NCBI RefSeq assembly: GCF_000166355.1
Contig: NC_014652.1
Coordinates: forward strand, 960,001-1,024,000
DNA: 64,000 bases
Direction of reading: 5' to 3'
From: Caldicellulosiruptor hydrothermalis 108
Lineage (GTDB): Bacteria; Bacillota; Thermoanaerobacteria; Caldicellulosiruptorales; Caldicellulosiruptoraceae
Numbering within the stretch: the first letter of the stretch is position 1; the number at the start of each line of letters is the position of its first letter. Of the stretch, positions 53,986 through 62,789 are shown in pieces. The position numbers and the translations under genes are program-made. Below the pieces are notes generated by a model, which saw nothing but the letters and a program-made list of their open reading frames with translations, was not told the origin of the DNA and made no database searches.

Positions 53986-55536
53986 ATGAAGTTCTTTAAA
54001 AATTTTAAGATTTCTGTTAAGATTTTGGCGGGGTTTGGAATTGTTTTGATTTTGATACTCTTCATGGGTATAATAGCTGTTACAAACATCAACAGAATAA
54101 ACAATGCCTATACAAAGGTTTATCAGACTAATGTAAAAGCATTTATTGCAATCGGCAATGTGCTTGAAGGTTTTGAAAGACAGCGTGTTAACTACAGAAA
54201 TATTTTGCTTGCGAGAAATGCCACAGAGATGAATTCGTATCTTCAGAAGACCGATGAGATAAATAATTTTTATAAAACAAACCTTGAAGAGTTTTCAAGA
54301 CTGATAAATGAAGAGGACATAAAAAAAGAGTATCAAAAGTTGATTTCTTTATTTGATGAATATGATAGGCTAACAAATCAAATAATTGAACTTGCAAAAA
54401 GTGATAAAAAAGCGGCTACTGAACTTTTATTCAAACCAAGTTCAGCCCAGCTTGTAACTGATGTTCAAAACTCAATAAATACCCTCTATGAGCTTGAAAA
54501 AAAGTACATCGAAAAGTTAAACGTTCAAAATAATGCCCTTGCAAAAAGTACAGTAACATCAATGATGATAATAATTATTCTGTGCATAGCAATTTCTCTC
54601 TTTTTGGGTCTGGTTATTTCTTCTGCAATTAGCAGACCTCTTTCTAAAATGGTTTCTGCTGCCCAGAAGATTGCAGAAGGGGATTTAACAGTTGATGTGA
54701 GCTATGACTCAAAAGATGAAGTTGGAACTTTATCTGAGGCATTTTCGAAGATGATTGATTCGCTTTCTCAACTGATTTTTTCAGTAAAATCTTCTGCAGA
54801 GCAAGTTGCGCTTGGAGCAAAGCAGCTTGCAGATGCAAGCCAGAGCTTGGCCCAGGGTGCAACAGACCAGGCAAGCGCAATTGAAGAGCTAAATGCCTCT
54901 GTTGAAGAGGTGTCTGCTCAGACAAAACAGAACAGCAAAAATGTTGAGGAAGCTACAAATTTTGCTAATCAGATAAAGGATGAAGCAAGAGTTGGTATGC
55001 AGCAGATGGAAGATATGATGAAAGCCATGGAAGAGATAAATATGGCATCTGCAAATATCTCAAAGATTATAAAGACCATAGACGAAATAGCTTTTCAGAC
55101 AAATATATTGGCGCTTAACGCTGCAGTTGAGGCAGCACGGGCGGGAAGTTATGGAAAAGGATTTGCGGTTGTAGCCGAAGAGGTAAGGAACTTAGCAACA
55201 AGGAGCGCAAATGCTGCAAAAGAGACAAGTAGTCTTATTGAATCTACCATCAAAAAGATTGAAGTGGGAGATAGTATTGCAAAGCAGACATACACCTCGT
55301 TAGATAGAATTACAAAGAATATTGATAAAATGGCCATGATTATGAATGATATAATGTATTCTTCAAAAGAACAGTCTGAAGCAATAGCACAGATTACAGA
55401 GGGAATAAACCAGGTTGCCAATGTGGTGCAGAGCAATTCAGCAAACTCTCAAGAGACAGCTGCCGCTTCAGAAGAACTTTACAGCCAGGCAGATGTTCTT
55501 AAAAACCTTGTTGAAAGATTTAAAACAAGAAGCTGA
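53986..55536 (+). CDS. Methyl-accepting chemotaxis protein
   Basis: 516 residues from ATG at 53986 (AAAGGGGATAGGTGG upstream). Membrane segments at about 10-32 and 190-212 flank a four-helix-bundle (4HB_MCP) sensor, then HAMP (about 213-265), and the signalling domain with the hairpin tip [20 protein letters not shown] (about 365-385). It has no C-terminal CheR tether pentapeptide. The 4HB sensor does not reveal the ligand; an energy or small-molecule signal related to nearby nucleoside use is only a guess. Confidence 0.95.
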   Translation: MKFFKNFKISVKILAGFGIVLILILFMGIIAVTNINRINNAYTKVYQTNVKAFIAIGNVLEGFERQRVNYRNILLARNATEMNSYLQKTDEINNFYKTNLEEFSRLINEEDIKKEYQKLISLFDEYDRLTNQIIELAKSDKKAATELLFKPSSAQLVTDVQNSINTLYELEKKYIEKLNVQNNALAKSTVTSMMIIIILCIAISLFLGLVISSAISRPLSKMVSAAQKIAEGDLTVDVSYDSKDEVGTLSEAFSKMIDSLSQLIFSVKSSAEQVALGAKQLADASQSLAQGATDQASAIEELNASVEEVSAQTKQNSKNVEEATNFANQIKDEARVGMQQMEDMMKAMEEINMASANISKIIKTIDEIAFQTNILALNAAVEAARAGSYGKGFAVVAEEVRNLATRSANAAKETSSLIESTIKKIEVGDSIAKQTYTSLDRITKNIDKMAMIMNDIMYSSKEQSEAIAQITEGINQVANVVQSNSANSQETAAASEELYSQADVLKNLVERFKTRS

Positions 55537-55558
55537 TAAAAATCATAAAAAACTAATT

Positions 55559-55591
55559 GGGGCTGGGGAAACCAGCTCCTTTTATTTTTGT
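55559..55591 (+). terminator. Terminator after the chemotaxis cluster
   Basis: GGGGCTGG (55559-55566) pairs with CCAGCTCC (55572-55579, one G-T), then TTTTATTTTT. A 12-bp perfect palindrome, TGTATCGATACA, follows at 55589-55600. Confidence 0.88.
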
Positions 55592-55600
55592 ATCGATACA
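55589..55600. promoter_or_regulatory. 12-bp palindrome upstream of the ECF transporter gene promoter
   Basis: TGTATCGATACA is self-complementary and lies 17 bases before the -35 box at 55617. It overlaps the end of the chemotaxis terminator. A possible operator; no regulator is adjacent. Confidence 0.35.
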
Positions 55601-55616
55601 GTTTTGGTTTTAAGAT

Positions 55617-55644
55617 TTGATTTTTGAATCTTTTTGTGTAGAAT
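55617..55644 (+). promoter_or_regulatory. Candidate promoter for the ECF S-component operon
   Basis: TTGATT (55617-55622), 16 bases, TAGAAT (55639-55644), 36 bases before the start. No riboswitch-sized leader is present. Confidence 0.55.
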
Positions 55645-55679
55645 TAGGCAAGTAGAAATATTTTTAAAGAGGTGGTTTT

Positions 55680-56234
55680 ATGAAAAACGGAGTGAGGTTT
55701 TGGGTATTTTCTGGGGTAATAGTTGCTCTTGTGTTTGTTTTAACATTTACAATAAAGATACCGCTCATGGCAGGGTATTTTAACATTGGCGATGTTGTAA
55801 TAATACTTTCTTCTATTTTATTCGGCAAAAGTATAGGGTTTATGGGCGGAAGTTTTGGTTCTGCCCTTGCGGATATTGCTTCTGGTTATACCATTTATGC
55901 TCCTTTTACTTTTGTCATCAAAGGACTTGAAGGTTTTATCTGTGGCCTGATTTTCGAAAAATTAGAAGGAAAGCAGAAGAAGTGGGCATCTTTTATTATT
56001 TCGACAATGCTCAGTGGCATTTTTATGGCAATGGGGTATTTTTTGTCAGAAGCTTGTGTGTTAAAATATCTATCATCGGCATTAAATATTAATAGAAACT
56101 TACAATTTGGACTTAAAGTTGCTCTTGCGAATTTGCCTTTTAATTTGCTGCAGGGTATTTTGTCAGCAATAATTTCCATAATATTAGCTGTACCTCTTTA
56201 TAATAATAAATTTATCGGGAAGATGAGAATTTGA
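55680..56234 (+). CDS. ECF transporter S component
   Basis: 184 residues with five to six membrane segments. The N-terminal region with AGYFNIGDVVIILSSILFGKSIGFMGGSFGSALADI matches the ECF_trnsprt S-component fold in general layout (glycine-rich GGsfGsaLaDl). S components bind a vitamin or related small molecule and use shared EcfA/A'/T modules, none of which is in this window. AAAGAGGTGG precedes the ATG. Overlap of 4 bases with the next gene suggests coupling. HmpT- or PdxU-like substrate is a guess, not supported by a residue I can point to. Confidence 0.82.
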   Translation: MKNGVRFWVFSGVIVALVFVLTFTIKIPLMAGYFNIGDVVIILSSILFGKSIGFMGGSFGSALADIASGYTIYAPFTFVIKGLEGFICGLIFEKLEGKQKKWASFIISTMLSGIFMAMGYFLSEACVLKYLSSALNINRNLQFGLKVALANLPFNLLQGILSAIISIILAVPLYNNKFIGKMRI

Positions 56235-56983
56235 AATACTTAAAATTTCCAAATATACCAGAAAGTAAAGCTACACACGTTTTGCTTGACAAAAGAGCGT
56301 ACGATAAGTTTATCTATGCGTTAGAAGATTTGGGTATAAAAATAGTGATATGTGAAAGCTGTGATGACCTTTATCCTGCGATATCTTCTCACCCTGATAT
56401 ATTTTATTTTCACTATGAAGACAACTTAATCTTTGCCGCTCCCAACTCACCAAGAAAAACCACAGAGGAACTGAAAAAACTTGGATTTAATATAATATTT
56501 GGAGAGAAAGCTGTTTTGGGAAAATATCCTGAGGATGTAAAGTACAATATCGCAAAAGTTGGCACAAAAGTCTTTCACAATTTTAAATTTACTGATAGAA
56601 TAGTAGCAAAAAGAATAGAAGAAGACAACCTTCAAAGGATTCATATAAAACAGGGGTATACTAAATGTTCAATCTTGATTGTAAATTCAAACGCAATTAT
56701 TACCTCTGATAAAGGAATTTACAAAAAAGCAATTGAAAATGGAATAGATAGCTTACTTATATCGCCAGGCTTTATTAAATTGGAGGGGCTTAACTATGGT
56801 TTTATTGGCGGCTGTGGAGGATTAATTAGCAAAAATCTTATGGCTTTTAATGGTGATATTTCAATGCATCCAGATTATTTGAGTATAAAAAATTTTCTTA
56901 AAAAGTATGATATTGAAATCTTGAATGTGGCGGGTTTGCAGCTTTCAGATATAGGTTCTATCATTCCTTTGTGTCAGCAGTAG
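56231..56983 (+). CDS. DUF6873 / GME-fold protein coupled to the ECF gene
   Basis: 250 residues from TTG at 56231 (GGGAAGATGAGAA upstream), overlapping the S-component stop by 4 bases. It shows the repeated strand-helix pattern of guanidino-group-modifying-enzyme folds (conserved HPD with DIFYFHYED and the late FIGGCGGLISKNLMAFNGD), as in the DUF6873 family. The catalytic Cys/His set of active amidinotransferases is not clear, though GGCGG contains one Cys. Function unknown; coupling to an ECF S component suggests action on the imported compound or on a guanidino/amidino precursor. Confidence 0.7.
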   Translation: MKYLKFPNIPESKATHVLLDKRAYDKFIYALEDLGIKIVICESCDDLYPAISSHPDIFYFHYEDNLIFAAPNSPRKTTEELKKLGFNIIFGEKAVLGKYPEDVKYNIAKVGTKVFHNFKFTDRIVAKRIEEDNLQRIHIKQGYTKCSILIVNSNAIITSDKGIYKKAIENGIDSLLISPGFIKLEGLNYGFIGGCGGLISKNLMAFNGDISMHPDYLSIKNFLKKYDIEILNVAGLQLSDIGSIIPLCQQ

Positions 56984-57071
56984 AAAAAAGAACATATTGA
57001 AAAAGAGCATTTGAGGGTATATTTATTATTGTGCTAAAAAGTTAAAGCTTATATTCAGGGATGTGAAGAAA

Positions 57072-57968
57072 ATGCAAATATTGAGTTTGGGAGTGGCAGA
57101 CGACCCTGTTTTTGTATATGAGAGATTAAAAAGGCAGCTGGATAGGAATGAAAATGTAAAAGGACTTTCCATTGAGCCAAATCAATGTGGCAATATCACA
57201 TTTTACGGTATTTTTTTAAGCGACGATGAACTCAAAAAAAATTTCGATTTGAATGCGTATGACAGAGTAAAATATTTTGTTGCTGATGCAATAGCAAATG
57301 TAATAATTGAGTACACCAAAGAAAAGTTTCTTTTTAAACTGATAAAAGAAGATTATTATTTTTTAGATGAAATAGAAGCAAAAAAGATATTTCAAGAAAG
57401 TCAGAAAAGATTAAATGAACTAACAAGTGCCCAGAGCTTTTCAAAGGTAAAGTTCGAAATAATAAAAAAAGTGCTTGATTTTTTAGACTCTAATTTTGAA
57501 TTTAATTTTGAAGGTTTTTTGACCTTCAGATTAAAAGATTATATAAAGACAATTCAAAATATTGTGGAAGATGTTACAAATAAATACCTTCTGGAAAGGG
57601 AATACTTTCAGTTTATAAACCTTCTGAGATATTTTACAGACATTCAAGAATCAAAGATAGAACATGTAGATGTTATCCCGACTGCTAAAATGTATTTGCT
57701 CCTTGATAGAGAAGGAAATGAGATAAAAGATGAGTTTTATGAGCTTTTATCAAGAAATTTTAAGTTAAATCTTTCGAAAGAAGATATACTTCTGAGTAGA
57801 CTAATTTCGCTCTCCCCTCAAAATATTGTTTTTCACAAGCACCAGGATACAACTATTCCAGCGGATATACTTGAAATTCTTTCTCTTGTATTTGATAAAA
57901 AACTTCAATTTTGCACTTCTTGCAAGATAAAATACGTAGATAGTTTTTCGTCCAAGAGTGAGGAATAG
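57072..57968 (+). CDS. ytxC: Putative sporulation protein YtxC
   Basis: 298 residues from ATG at 57072 (CAGGGATGTGA upstream; GTG 57063 is an alternative). The signature FEGFLTFRLKDYI (about 155-170) and YFQFINLLRYFTDIQESKIEHV match the YtxC family, conserved in spore formers; its molecular role is unknown. The protein is soluble, with no membrane segment. The gene ends inside its own terminator. It extends the sporulation set of the window away from the main block. Confidence 0.82.
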   Translation: MQILSLGVADDPVFVYERLKRQLDRNENVKGLSIEPNQCGNITFYGIFLSDDELKKNFDLNAYDRVKYFVADAIANVIIEYTKEKFLFKLIKEDYYFLDEIEAKKIFQESQKRLNELTSAQSFSKVKFEIIKKVLDFLDSNFEFNFEGFLTFRLKDYIKTIQNIVEDVTNKYLLEREYFQFINLLRYFTDIQESKIEHVDVIPTAKMYLLLDREGNEIKDEFYELLSRNFKLNLSKEDILLSRLISLSPQNIVFHKHQDTTIPADILEILSLVFDKKLQFCTSCKIKYVDSFSSKSEE

Positions 57969-57986
57969 TTCCTCACTTTTGTTTTG
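57957..57986 (+). terminator. Terminator whose loop is the ytxC stop codon
   Basis: AGTGAGGAA (57957-57965) pairs perfectly with TTCCTCACT (57969-57977); the 3-base loop is TAG, the ytxC stop. TTTGTTTTG follows. Confidence 0.9.
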
Positions 57987-57991
57987 TCCTG

Positions 57992-58020
57992 TTTACTTCA
58001 ATTATTTAAAGTGATATAAT
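57992..58020 (+). promoter_or_regulatory. Sigma-A promoter for yerC
   Basis: TTTACT (57992-57997), a 17-base spacer, and a perfect TATAAT (58015-58020), 50 bases upstream of the start. Confidence 0.65.
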
Positions 58021-58069
58021 CTTAAAGAAGAGCAGAGTAAGCGGGGTTACAAAGAGGTGTATAAAGCAT

Positions 58070-58381
58070 ATGAATGAAAAACTTAAGAATGAGATGACAG
58101 ACCATCTTTTTGAAGCAATACTTGAACTGAGAACAGTAGAGGAATGTTATAATTTTTTTGAAGATTTGTGCACAGTAAGAGAGATTCAGGAGCTTTCTCA
58201 AAGATTTGAGGTTGCAAAGCTTCTATTTGAGGGTGCAAAATACAGTGACATTACAAAAAAAACGGGGGCATCTCCTGCTACAATTAGCAGAGTAAACAGG
58301 TGTCTAAACTATGGAGCTGACGGTTATAAAACTGTGCTTTTAAGACTTAAACAAAAATCAAGATTGGATGATGAAAAGTGA
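58070..58381 (+). CDS. YerC/YecD family TrpR-related protein
   Basis: 103 residues. The TrpR-like fold shows in LCTVREIQELSQRFEVAKLL and the helix-turn-helix YSDITKKTGASPATISRVNR. YerC proteins are small dimeric DNA-binding proteins of the Trp repressor superfamily; the ligand and targets are unknown in most Firmicutes. Its stop overlaps the start of the RNA methyltransferase (GTGA at 58378). Confidence 0.9.
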   Translation: MNEKLKNEMTDHLFEAILELRTVEECYNFFEDLCTVREIQELSQRFEVAKLLFEGAKYSDITKKTGASPATISRVNRCLNYGADGYKTVLLRLKQKSRLDDEK

Positions 58382-59493
58382 TAGAGCTTTTTGTTGCGAC
58401 ACCTTTAGGTACAGAGTCGGTTGCAAAGGAAGAGCTGGTAAGGCTGGGATATAAAAATTTAAAAGTTGAAAATGGAAGGATTTTTGTGTCAGCTGAGCTT
58501 GAAGACATACCCAAGCTCAATATAAATTTAAGAACGCCAAACAGAATTTTTGCTATCTTAAATAAGTTCAAGGCTCAGACTTTTGATGAACTATTTGATG
58601 GAGTGTACAGCTACTCTTGGCACGAAATACTGCCAAAAGATGCAAAGATTTTGGTAACTGGCAGAACAGAAAAGTCCAAGCTGTTTAGTATAAGAGCGTG
58701 CCAGTCTATAACTAAAAAAGCAATAGTTGAAAAACTAAAATCAAAATACAATGTAAACTTGCTTGAAGAGACTGGACAGCTTTTCAAGATAGAAATCGCC
58801 ATGATAAATGACTGGGCTTATCTGCTTTTTGACACAACAGGCGATTCTCTTCACAAAAGAGGTTATCGGAAACTTATTTCTAAAGCGCCTTTGAAAGAAA
58901 ACATAGCAGCAACTTTAATCCTGCTTGCCAAATGGCAAGACGATGAAGAAGTATTCTGGGACCCATTTTGTGGTTCTGGAACCATAGCAATTGAAGCAGC
59001 AATGATTGCCAGAAACATAGCTCCCGGTATTAACAGGACCTTTTTGGCTGAAAAAAATGGATTTATTTCACAACAGGAATGGAAAAAATCAAGGCTTGAG
59101 GCAATTGAGAGGATTGATTATCAAAAAAAGTTTGAGGTACTATCTTCTGATATTGATGAGAATATGATACACATTGCAAGAGCAAACGCAAAGGAGATTG
59201 GCGTTGACAAAGACATAAGATTTTTCAGGGCAGATGCAAGAAAGATAAAAAAACCATCAGAAAAAGGCATAATTGTGACAAACCCACCGTATGGAGAGAG
59301 GATTGACGATATGGATATATTTGAGCTTTATAGGGATTTTGGCAGATGTCTTAAAACATTTGATAACTGGCGCTTTTTTGTGTTATCTGCATATGAGAAA
59401 ATTGAAAAAGCATTTGGCAAGAAAGCAGACAAAAACAGGAAGCTTTACAATGGTAAGATAAAAACATATCTTTATTTCTATTTTCAGTTGTGA
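58378..59493 (+). CDS. THUMP-domain class I RNA methyltransferase (RlmL/YpsC-like)
   Basis: 371 residues from GTG at 58378. N-terminal ferredoxin-like region and THUMP domain (about 45-155) are followed by an UPF0020 methyltransferase domain with the SAM motif DPFCGSGTIAIEAAMIARNI and the catalytic NPPYGER. Homologues methylate guanine N2 in 23S rRNA (RlmL) from SAM. It overlaps yerC by 4 bases, so both are coupled, and a terminator follows. Confidence 0.9.
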   Translation: MIELFVATPLGTESVAKEELVRLGYKNLKVENGRIFVSAELEDIPKLNINLRTPNRIFAILNKFKAQTFDELFDGVYSYSWHEILPKDAKILVTGRTEKSKLFSIRACQSITKKAIVEKLKSKYNVNLLEETGQLFKIEIAMINDWAYLLFDTTGDSLHKRGYRKLISKAPLKENIAATLILLAKWQDDEEVFWDPFCGSGTIAIEAAMIARNIAPGINRTFLAEKNGFISQQEWKKSRLEAIERIDYQKKFEVLSSDIDENMIHIARANAKEIGVDKDIRFFRADARKIKKPSEKGIIVTNPPYGERIDDMDIFELYRDFGRCLKTFDNWRFFVLSAYEKIEKAFGKKADKNRKLYNGKIKTYLYFYFQL

Positions 59494-59523
59494 TAAAATG
59501 AGTTTAAAACAAAAGTAAATAAA

Positions 59524-59571
59524 AAAGGGCTTGCCGTCTGAAAAAGCATATGTATTTTTGGCAAGCCCTTT
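59524..59571 (-). terminator. Bidirectional terminator between the methyltransferase and the secreted protein genes
   Basis: AAAGGGCTTGCC (59524-59535) pairs with GGCAAGCCCTTT (59560-59571), 12 bp with a 24-base loop. The T tract is better in the minus direction (TTTTTT). Confidence 0.88.
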
Positions 59572-59577
59572 ATAGTT

Positions 59578-61443
59578 TTATTCCTCTTTTTTCTTAAATT
59601 TTTCCAAATCCTCTTTTACAAATTTTATATTCAGCTTTGAAAACTCAATCTTGTCTATCTTTATGCTTTTCACAAAATTTTCAAAGTCAGAAACTGTATA
59701 GCTATTATAATACAAAACAGGAATTGACAGGTCGATGGTGTAATAATATTGATTGTATTTTATCATATAGATAATTCTGTTCTGAAGATTCATAAAATTA
59801 AAGTCTCTATTTGGATTTCCCTTTGCGAGTTCTGAAAGCTTAGAAATGTTATAGACATAAGTAAACTTATAAATAGAAAGATTTTTGTCAGCATACTTTA
59901 AAAGGCTCATATTTACAGTTTTGCTCTTGTATTCGTTGCTTTCAACCCATGCTTGCATAGTGTTTTTTATAATTTTTTCAGCAGGGTCTACGTTTATTCC
60001 ACCATTTATTGTCAAGATTGAGTATGGAGTATTGTAAAGCATCACTGTTTCAATGTCTGAAATACCCTGTGCAGATGGAATTGAGGATCCTATTATCTGA
60101 CTAAAGTAGCTATAGTAGTAATATGGCATATTTGTTTTATAATCCTTTGAAATCTTCATTTCAAATGGAGCTTTGTTAAGTTTTATGGTTTTCAAACTGT
60201 TCTGTGGTTTCAAATCTCCAGACCAAAGAATAGAATCAAAGTATCTGCTTTTTGCTGGCAATACTTTGAATGAATTTATTATCCTCTCATATTTTTGCTT
60301 ATCTTTGTTATATTTTTCTTCTGCAGCGTACAGTCTTACCACATATTTATTATTGTTTGAGTCAACATAAAGTCTTTTTTCAACAAACGTCTTGTTAAGG
60401 CTTTTTCTGATTCTAAGTTCATAAATTTTTGCTTTGCTTGTTCCAATATTTAAACTTTTGTATGAGATGATTTTTAAAAGTTCTTTATTGTAAAGCTCAA
60501 TACTTTTTATTTCCTGAGAAACCCATTTGTCAAAACTGACATTCGAGTTTGTCACAAAACTGACAGAAAGATATTCGTCATATTCCTGCTGACTATCTGA
60601 AGGTATTATACTTGAGGTATCCTGCTGTTTTTGGGTTGAGATTCCCATCTCCTCATCTGTGTAAAGTGGAGCAAATGATTGAGTTGATGAATTGTACTCA
60701 AGATTATAAATGTCTGTAGATTTCCAGTAAGGTGGAAGGTCAATCTGCCATCCATAACTTGTGTTTTTGTGAACTCTCCACGATGTTACGTTGTCTGCTA
60801 AATCTTTTATATTGGGGTTGTTTTTATCAAAGTTTGTTTCAAAAGAGTCAGCCATCTTGTATAGAAGATTTTTGTGTTGTAAGTAGAAATTTAAATCCAT
60901 GCTAATCGTAAGTCTGTAAATGTAGTTGTATCTCTTATTTTTGCTCAAATAAATTCGCGTGAGATTAAAAGTGCCAGAACTTTCTTCTTCGTCAACAAAT
61001 ACATAAAAGGAGTCGGTATAAACACTTGTGGCTTCAATATATTCTTGACCTTGCTTGTCCTTTCCTTTTTTGAGCGAATATAGTTTTGAACCAGAATAAT
61101 AACCTGAAATCAGGTCTTGACCATACAGCAAAATCTCATCTAAGGAGGTATAGCCTTCTTTATTTAAGATTGCCTCAATATTGATAGATGCCTTGTAGCT
61201 ATTGCTTGACATTGAAAAATAGCTTCCTTTGGGGTCTTTGTTTATATAAGCATCCTGTGGCATGTAGATAGACCAGTTGTAAACACTGTTTCCAACCCGG
61301 TTCTTATTGACGTCGTCTTTTGAAAAAACTGTATAAAAGTCAATGACGCCACTGTCTTCTTGTGCAAGCGCGAAGATAGAAGATGTGAGAACGAAAGCAA
61401 CTATTGTAAAAATACAAATTGCTATTTTTAACTTTCTTGACAT
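59578..61443 (-). CDS. Secreted protein with three PsbP-like repeats, HtrA-linked
   Basis: 621 residues from ATG at 61443 (AAAGGGTG 7-8 bases upstream). A signal peptide (about 1-28) ends near ALAQ. I see three segments with the same plan: short W/F-rich strand with the phrase NWSIYMP (about 56), GWQIDLPPYW (about 231) and PFEMKISKDY (about 426), each followed by about 130-150 residues of beta strands and ending in a helix plus SFE/SFK/SIK motif (about 201, 391, 604). This resembles the PsbP/Mog1 fold. No catalytic residues or anchor are apparent. It follows htrA in the same unit, 29 bases away. The three-repeat reading is by eye. Confidence 0.6.
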   Translation of the reverse strand: MSRKLKIAICIFTIVAFVLTSSIFALAQEDSGVIDFYTVFSKDDVNKNRVGNSVYNWSIYMPQDAYINKDPKGSYFSMSSNSYKASINIEAILNKEGYTSLDEILLYGQDLISGYYSGSKLYSLKKGKDKQGQEYIEATSVYTDSFYVFVDEEESSGTFNLTRIYLSKNKRYNYIYRLTISMDLNFYLQHKNLLYKMADSFETNFDKNNPNIKDLADNVTSWRVHKNTSYGWQIDLPPYWKSTDIYNLEYNSSTQSFAPLYTDEEMGISTQKQQDTSSIIPSDSQQEYDEYLSVSFVTNSNVSFDKWVSQEIKSIELYNKELLKIISYKSLNIGTSKAKIYELRIRKSLNKTFVEKRLYVDSNNNKYVVRLYAAEEKYNKDKQKYERIINSFKVLPAKSRYFDSILWSGDLKPQNSLKTIKLNKAPFEMKISKDYKTNMPYYYYSYFSQIIGSSIPSAQGISDIETVMLYNTPYSILTINGGINVDPAEKIIKNTMQAWVESNEYKSKTVNMSLLKYADKNLSIYKFTYVYNISKLSELAKGNPNRDFNFMNLQNRIIYMIKYNQYYYTIDLSIPVLYYNSYTVSDFENFVKSIKIDKIEFSKLNIKFVKEDLEKFKKKEE

Positions 61444-61472
61444 ATAACTATCACCCTTTCCATATATTTTAA

Positions 61473-62585
61473 CTATTTGCTTGTTGGCCACTCTTTCAAA
61501 ATAACTTCTTTTTCAAGAATTTTGCCATTTCTTTTGATTTTTATCTTTACCTTGTCACCAGGAAGATATTTCATAAGAGTTTGATTGTATTCTGCAATAG
61601 AATTGATAGGGTAGCTGTCAATTGCAACAAGTATATCATTTTCTTGAGCAAATTCTTTTAAAGGGCTGTCGGCTTTTACATCTATGATTTTAAGACCGAG
61701 GTTAGACGGAAGCCCAACATAAGATAGCCAACTGTCTTCAAACTCAAGACCTAAGTAACATCTTTTGATTCTACCAAACTTTTTGTAGTGGTCAAGGAAA
61801 TAAAGTATATTCTCTGCAGGAATTGCAAAGTTAATTCCCTGCCAGTAGTCAATACCGAGAGTATTTATCCCTACAAGTTTTCCCTGCATATTAACAAGTG
61901 GACCGCCGCTGTTGCCTGGATTGATGCTTGCATCTGTTTGCAAAAATGTATAGACTTCATCTACAGGTCTATTAAGTCCGCTTATTATTCCCTTTGTGAC
62001 ACTATTTCGCCATCCTAAAAAAAGCGGTGTGCCTATTGCCAAAACTTCCTGACCCACATAGATATTTTTTGGGTTTTCAATTTCAATTGGGGTAAGATTG
62101 CTTCGGTTAACTCTCAAAATTGCAAGGTCAATTTCTTTGTCACTGTAAAGTACAGTTGCCTTGTAAGCCTTGGCATCGTAGAAGATAACATAAGGCTGTT
62201 TTAAATCTTCAACAACATGATTGTTTGTCAAAATCAGTCCATTTTTGTCTATTACAACACCAGATCCATGAGAAAGCCCAGCTGGAATTTTGCTGTAGTA
62301 AAAGTCGTCTGCTTTTATCTTTTTGCTGTCACCAATGATTGCTACAACAGACTTGTTTACCTTGTCAATGACCTCACTTATGGACAGGTCTTTTTTCTGA
62401 ATTATCAGGCTATTTTGCGTTTTGGTGTAATCAAAGTTTAAAAAGTCTTTCAAAGAGTCAATATCAACGTAGGTTTTTCCGTCAATCTCTTTTGGAGTCA
62501 CGGCAATAGTCTGGGCAAATACAATGTTTGAAAGAACAAATATCACAATAAATCCAGCCAGCCATATCTTTATACTTTTTCTCAT
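61473..62585 (-). CDS. htrA: HtrA-family serine protease with stalk-like N-terminus
   Basis: 370 residues from ATG at 62585 (GGGAGGT 7 bases upstream). Signal or anchor segment (about 5-25), a short copper-amine-oxidase-N-like domain (about 28-64), a trypsin-like domain with His123 (TNNHVV), Asp153 (KEIDLAI) and Ser226 (PGNSGGPL), and one PDZ domain (about 275-365). The catalytic triad is complete. HtrA proteins degrade or refold misfolded extracytoplasmic proteins. It is the first gene of a two-gene minus-strand unit with the PsbP-like protein. Confidence 0.94.
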   Translation of the reverse strand: MRKSIKIWLAGFIVIFVLSNIVFAQTIAVTPKEIDGKTYVDIDSLKDFLNFDYTKTQNSLIIQKKDLSISEVIDKVNKSVVAIIGDSKKIKADDFYYSKIPAGLSHGSGVVIDKNGLILTNNHVVEDLKQPYVIFYDAKAYKATVLYSDKEIDLAILRVNRSNLTPIEIENPKNIYVGQEVLAIGTPLFLGWRNSVTKGIISGLNRPVDEVYTFLQTDASINPGNSGGPLVNMQGKLVGINTLGIDYWQGINFAIPAENILYFLDHYKKFGRIKRCYLGLEFEDSWLSYVGLPSNLGLKIIDVKADSPLKEFAQENDILVAIDSYPINSIAEYNQTLMKYLPGDKVKIKIKRNGKILEKEVILKEWPTSK

Positions 62586-62622
62586 TGCAGAACCTCCCAT
62601 ACCAAGAATTTGTCACCATATA

Positions 62623-62652
62623 ATTATAACGTATTTTAGCCAAAAATGTTAT
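62623..62652 (-). promoter_or_regulatory. Candidate promoter for htrA
   Basis: Reading minus, ATAACA (62652-62647), 18 bases, TATAAT (62628-62623). The -35 box is imperfect (4 of 6). Confidence 0.45.
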
Positions 62653-62689
62653 CCCCTAAAAAATAAAATTTTGGTTGCAATTTTTATGC

Positions 62690-62718
62690 TTGATTATTTT
62701 TATTTTTTGCTTTATAAT
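62690..62718 (+). promoter_or_regulatory. Sigma-A promoter of the CsoR-type sulfur operon
   Basis: TTGATT (62690-62695), 17 bases, perfect TATAAT (62713-62718). Transcription would start near 62725, just before the operator. Confidence 0.8.
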
Positions 62719-62734
62719 ATACTTGTAAATGCAA

Positions 62735-62757
62735 TACACCCCCATGGTATAGGGGTA
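62735..62757. promoter_or_regulatory. CsoR/CstR-type operator
   Basis: TACACCCCCATGG-TATAGGGGTA: C-run and G-run half-sites (62739-62743 and 62752-62755) in near-palindromic arrangement, the form recognised by CsoR-family repressors. It lies about 10 bases after the predicted start of transcription and upstream of the operon that encodes a CsoR-family protein. Confidence 0.75.
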
Positions 62758-62789
62758 AAAGCTACTGGGGAAGGAGAATATTCAGAAGA

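Noticed and set aside
55592-55679. Riboswitch in front of the ECF S component
   Set aside because: The leader after the likely promoter is under 40 bases, too short. Small AAGATT/AATCTT hairpin at 55612-55632 overlaps the promoter and is weak.
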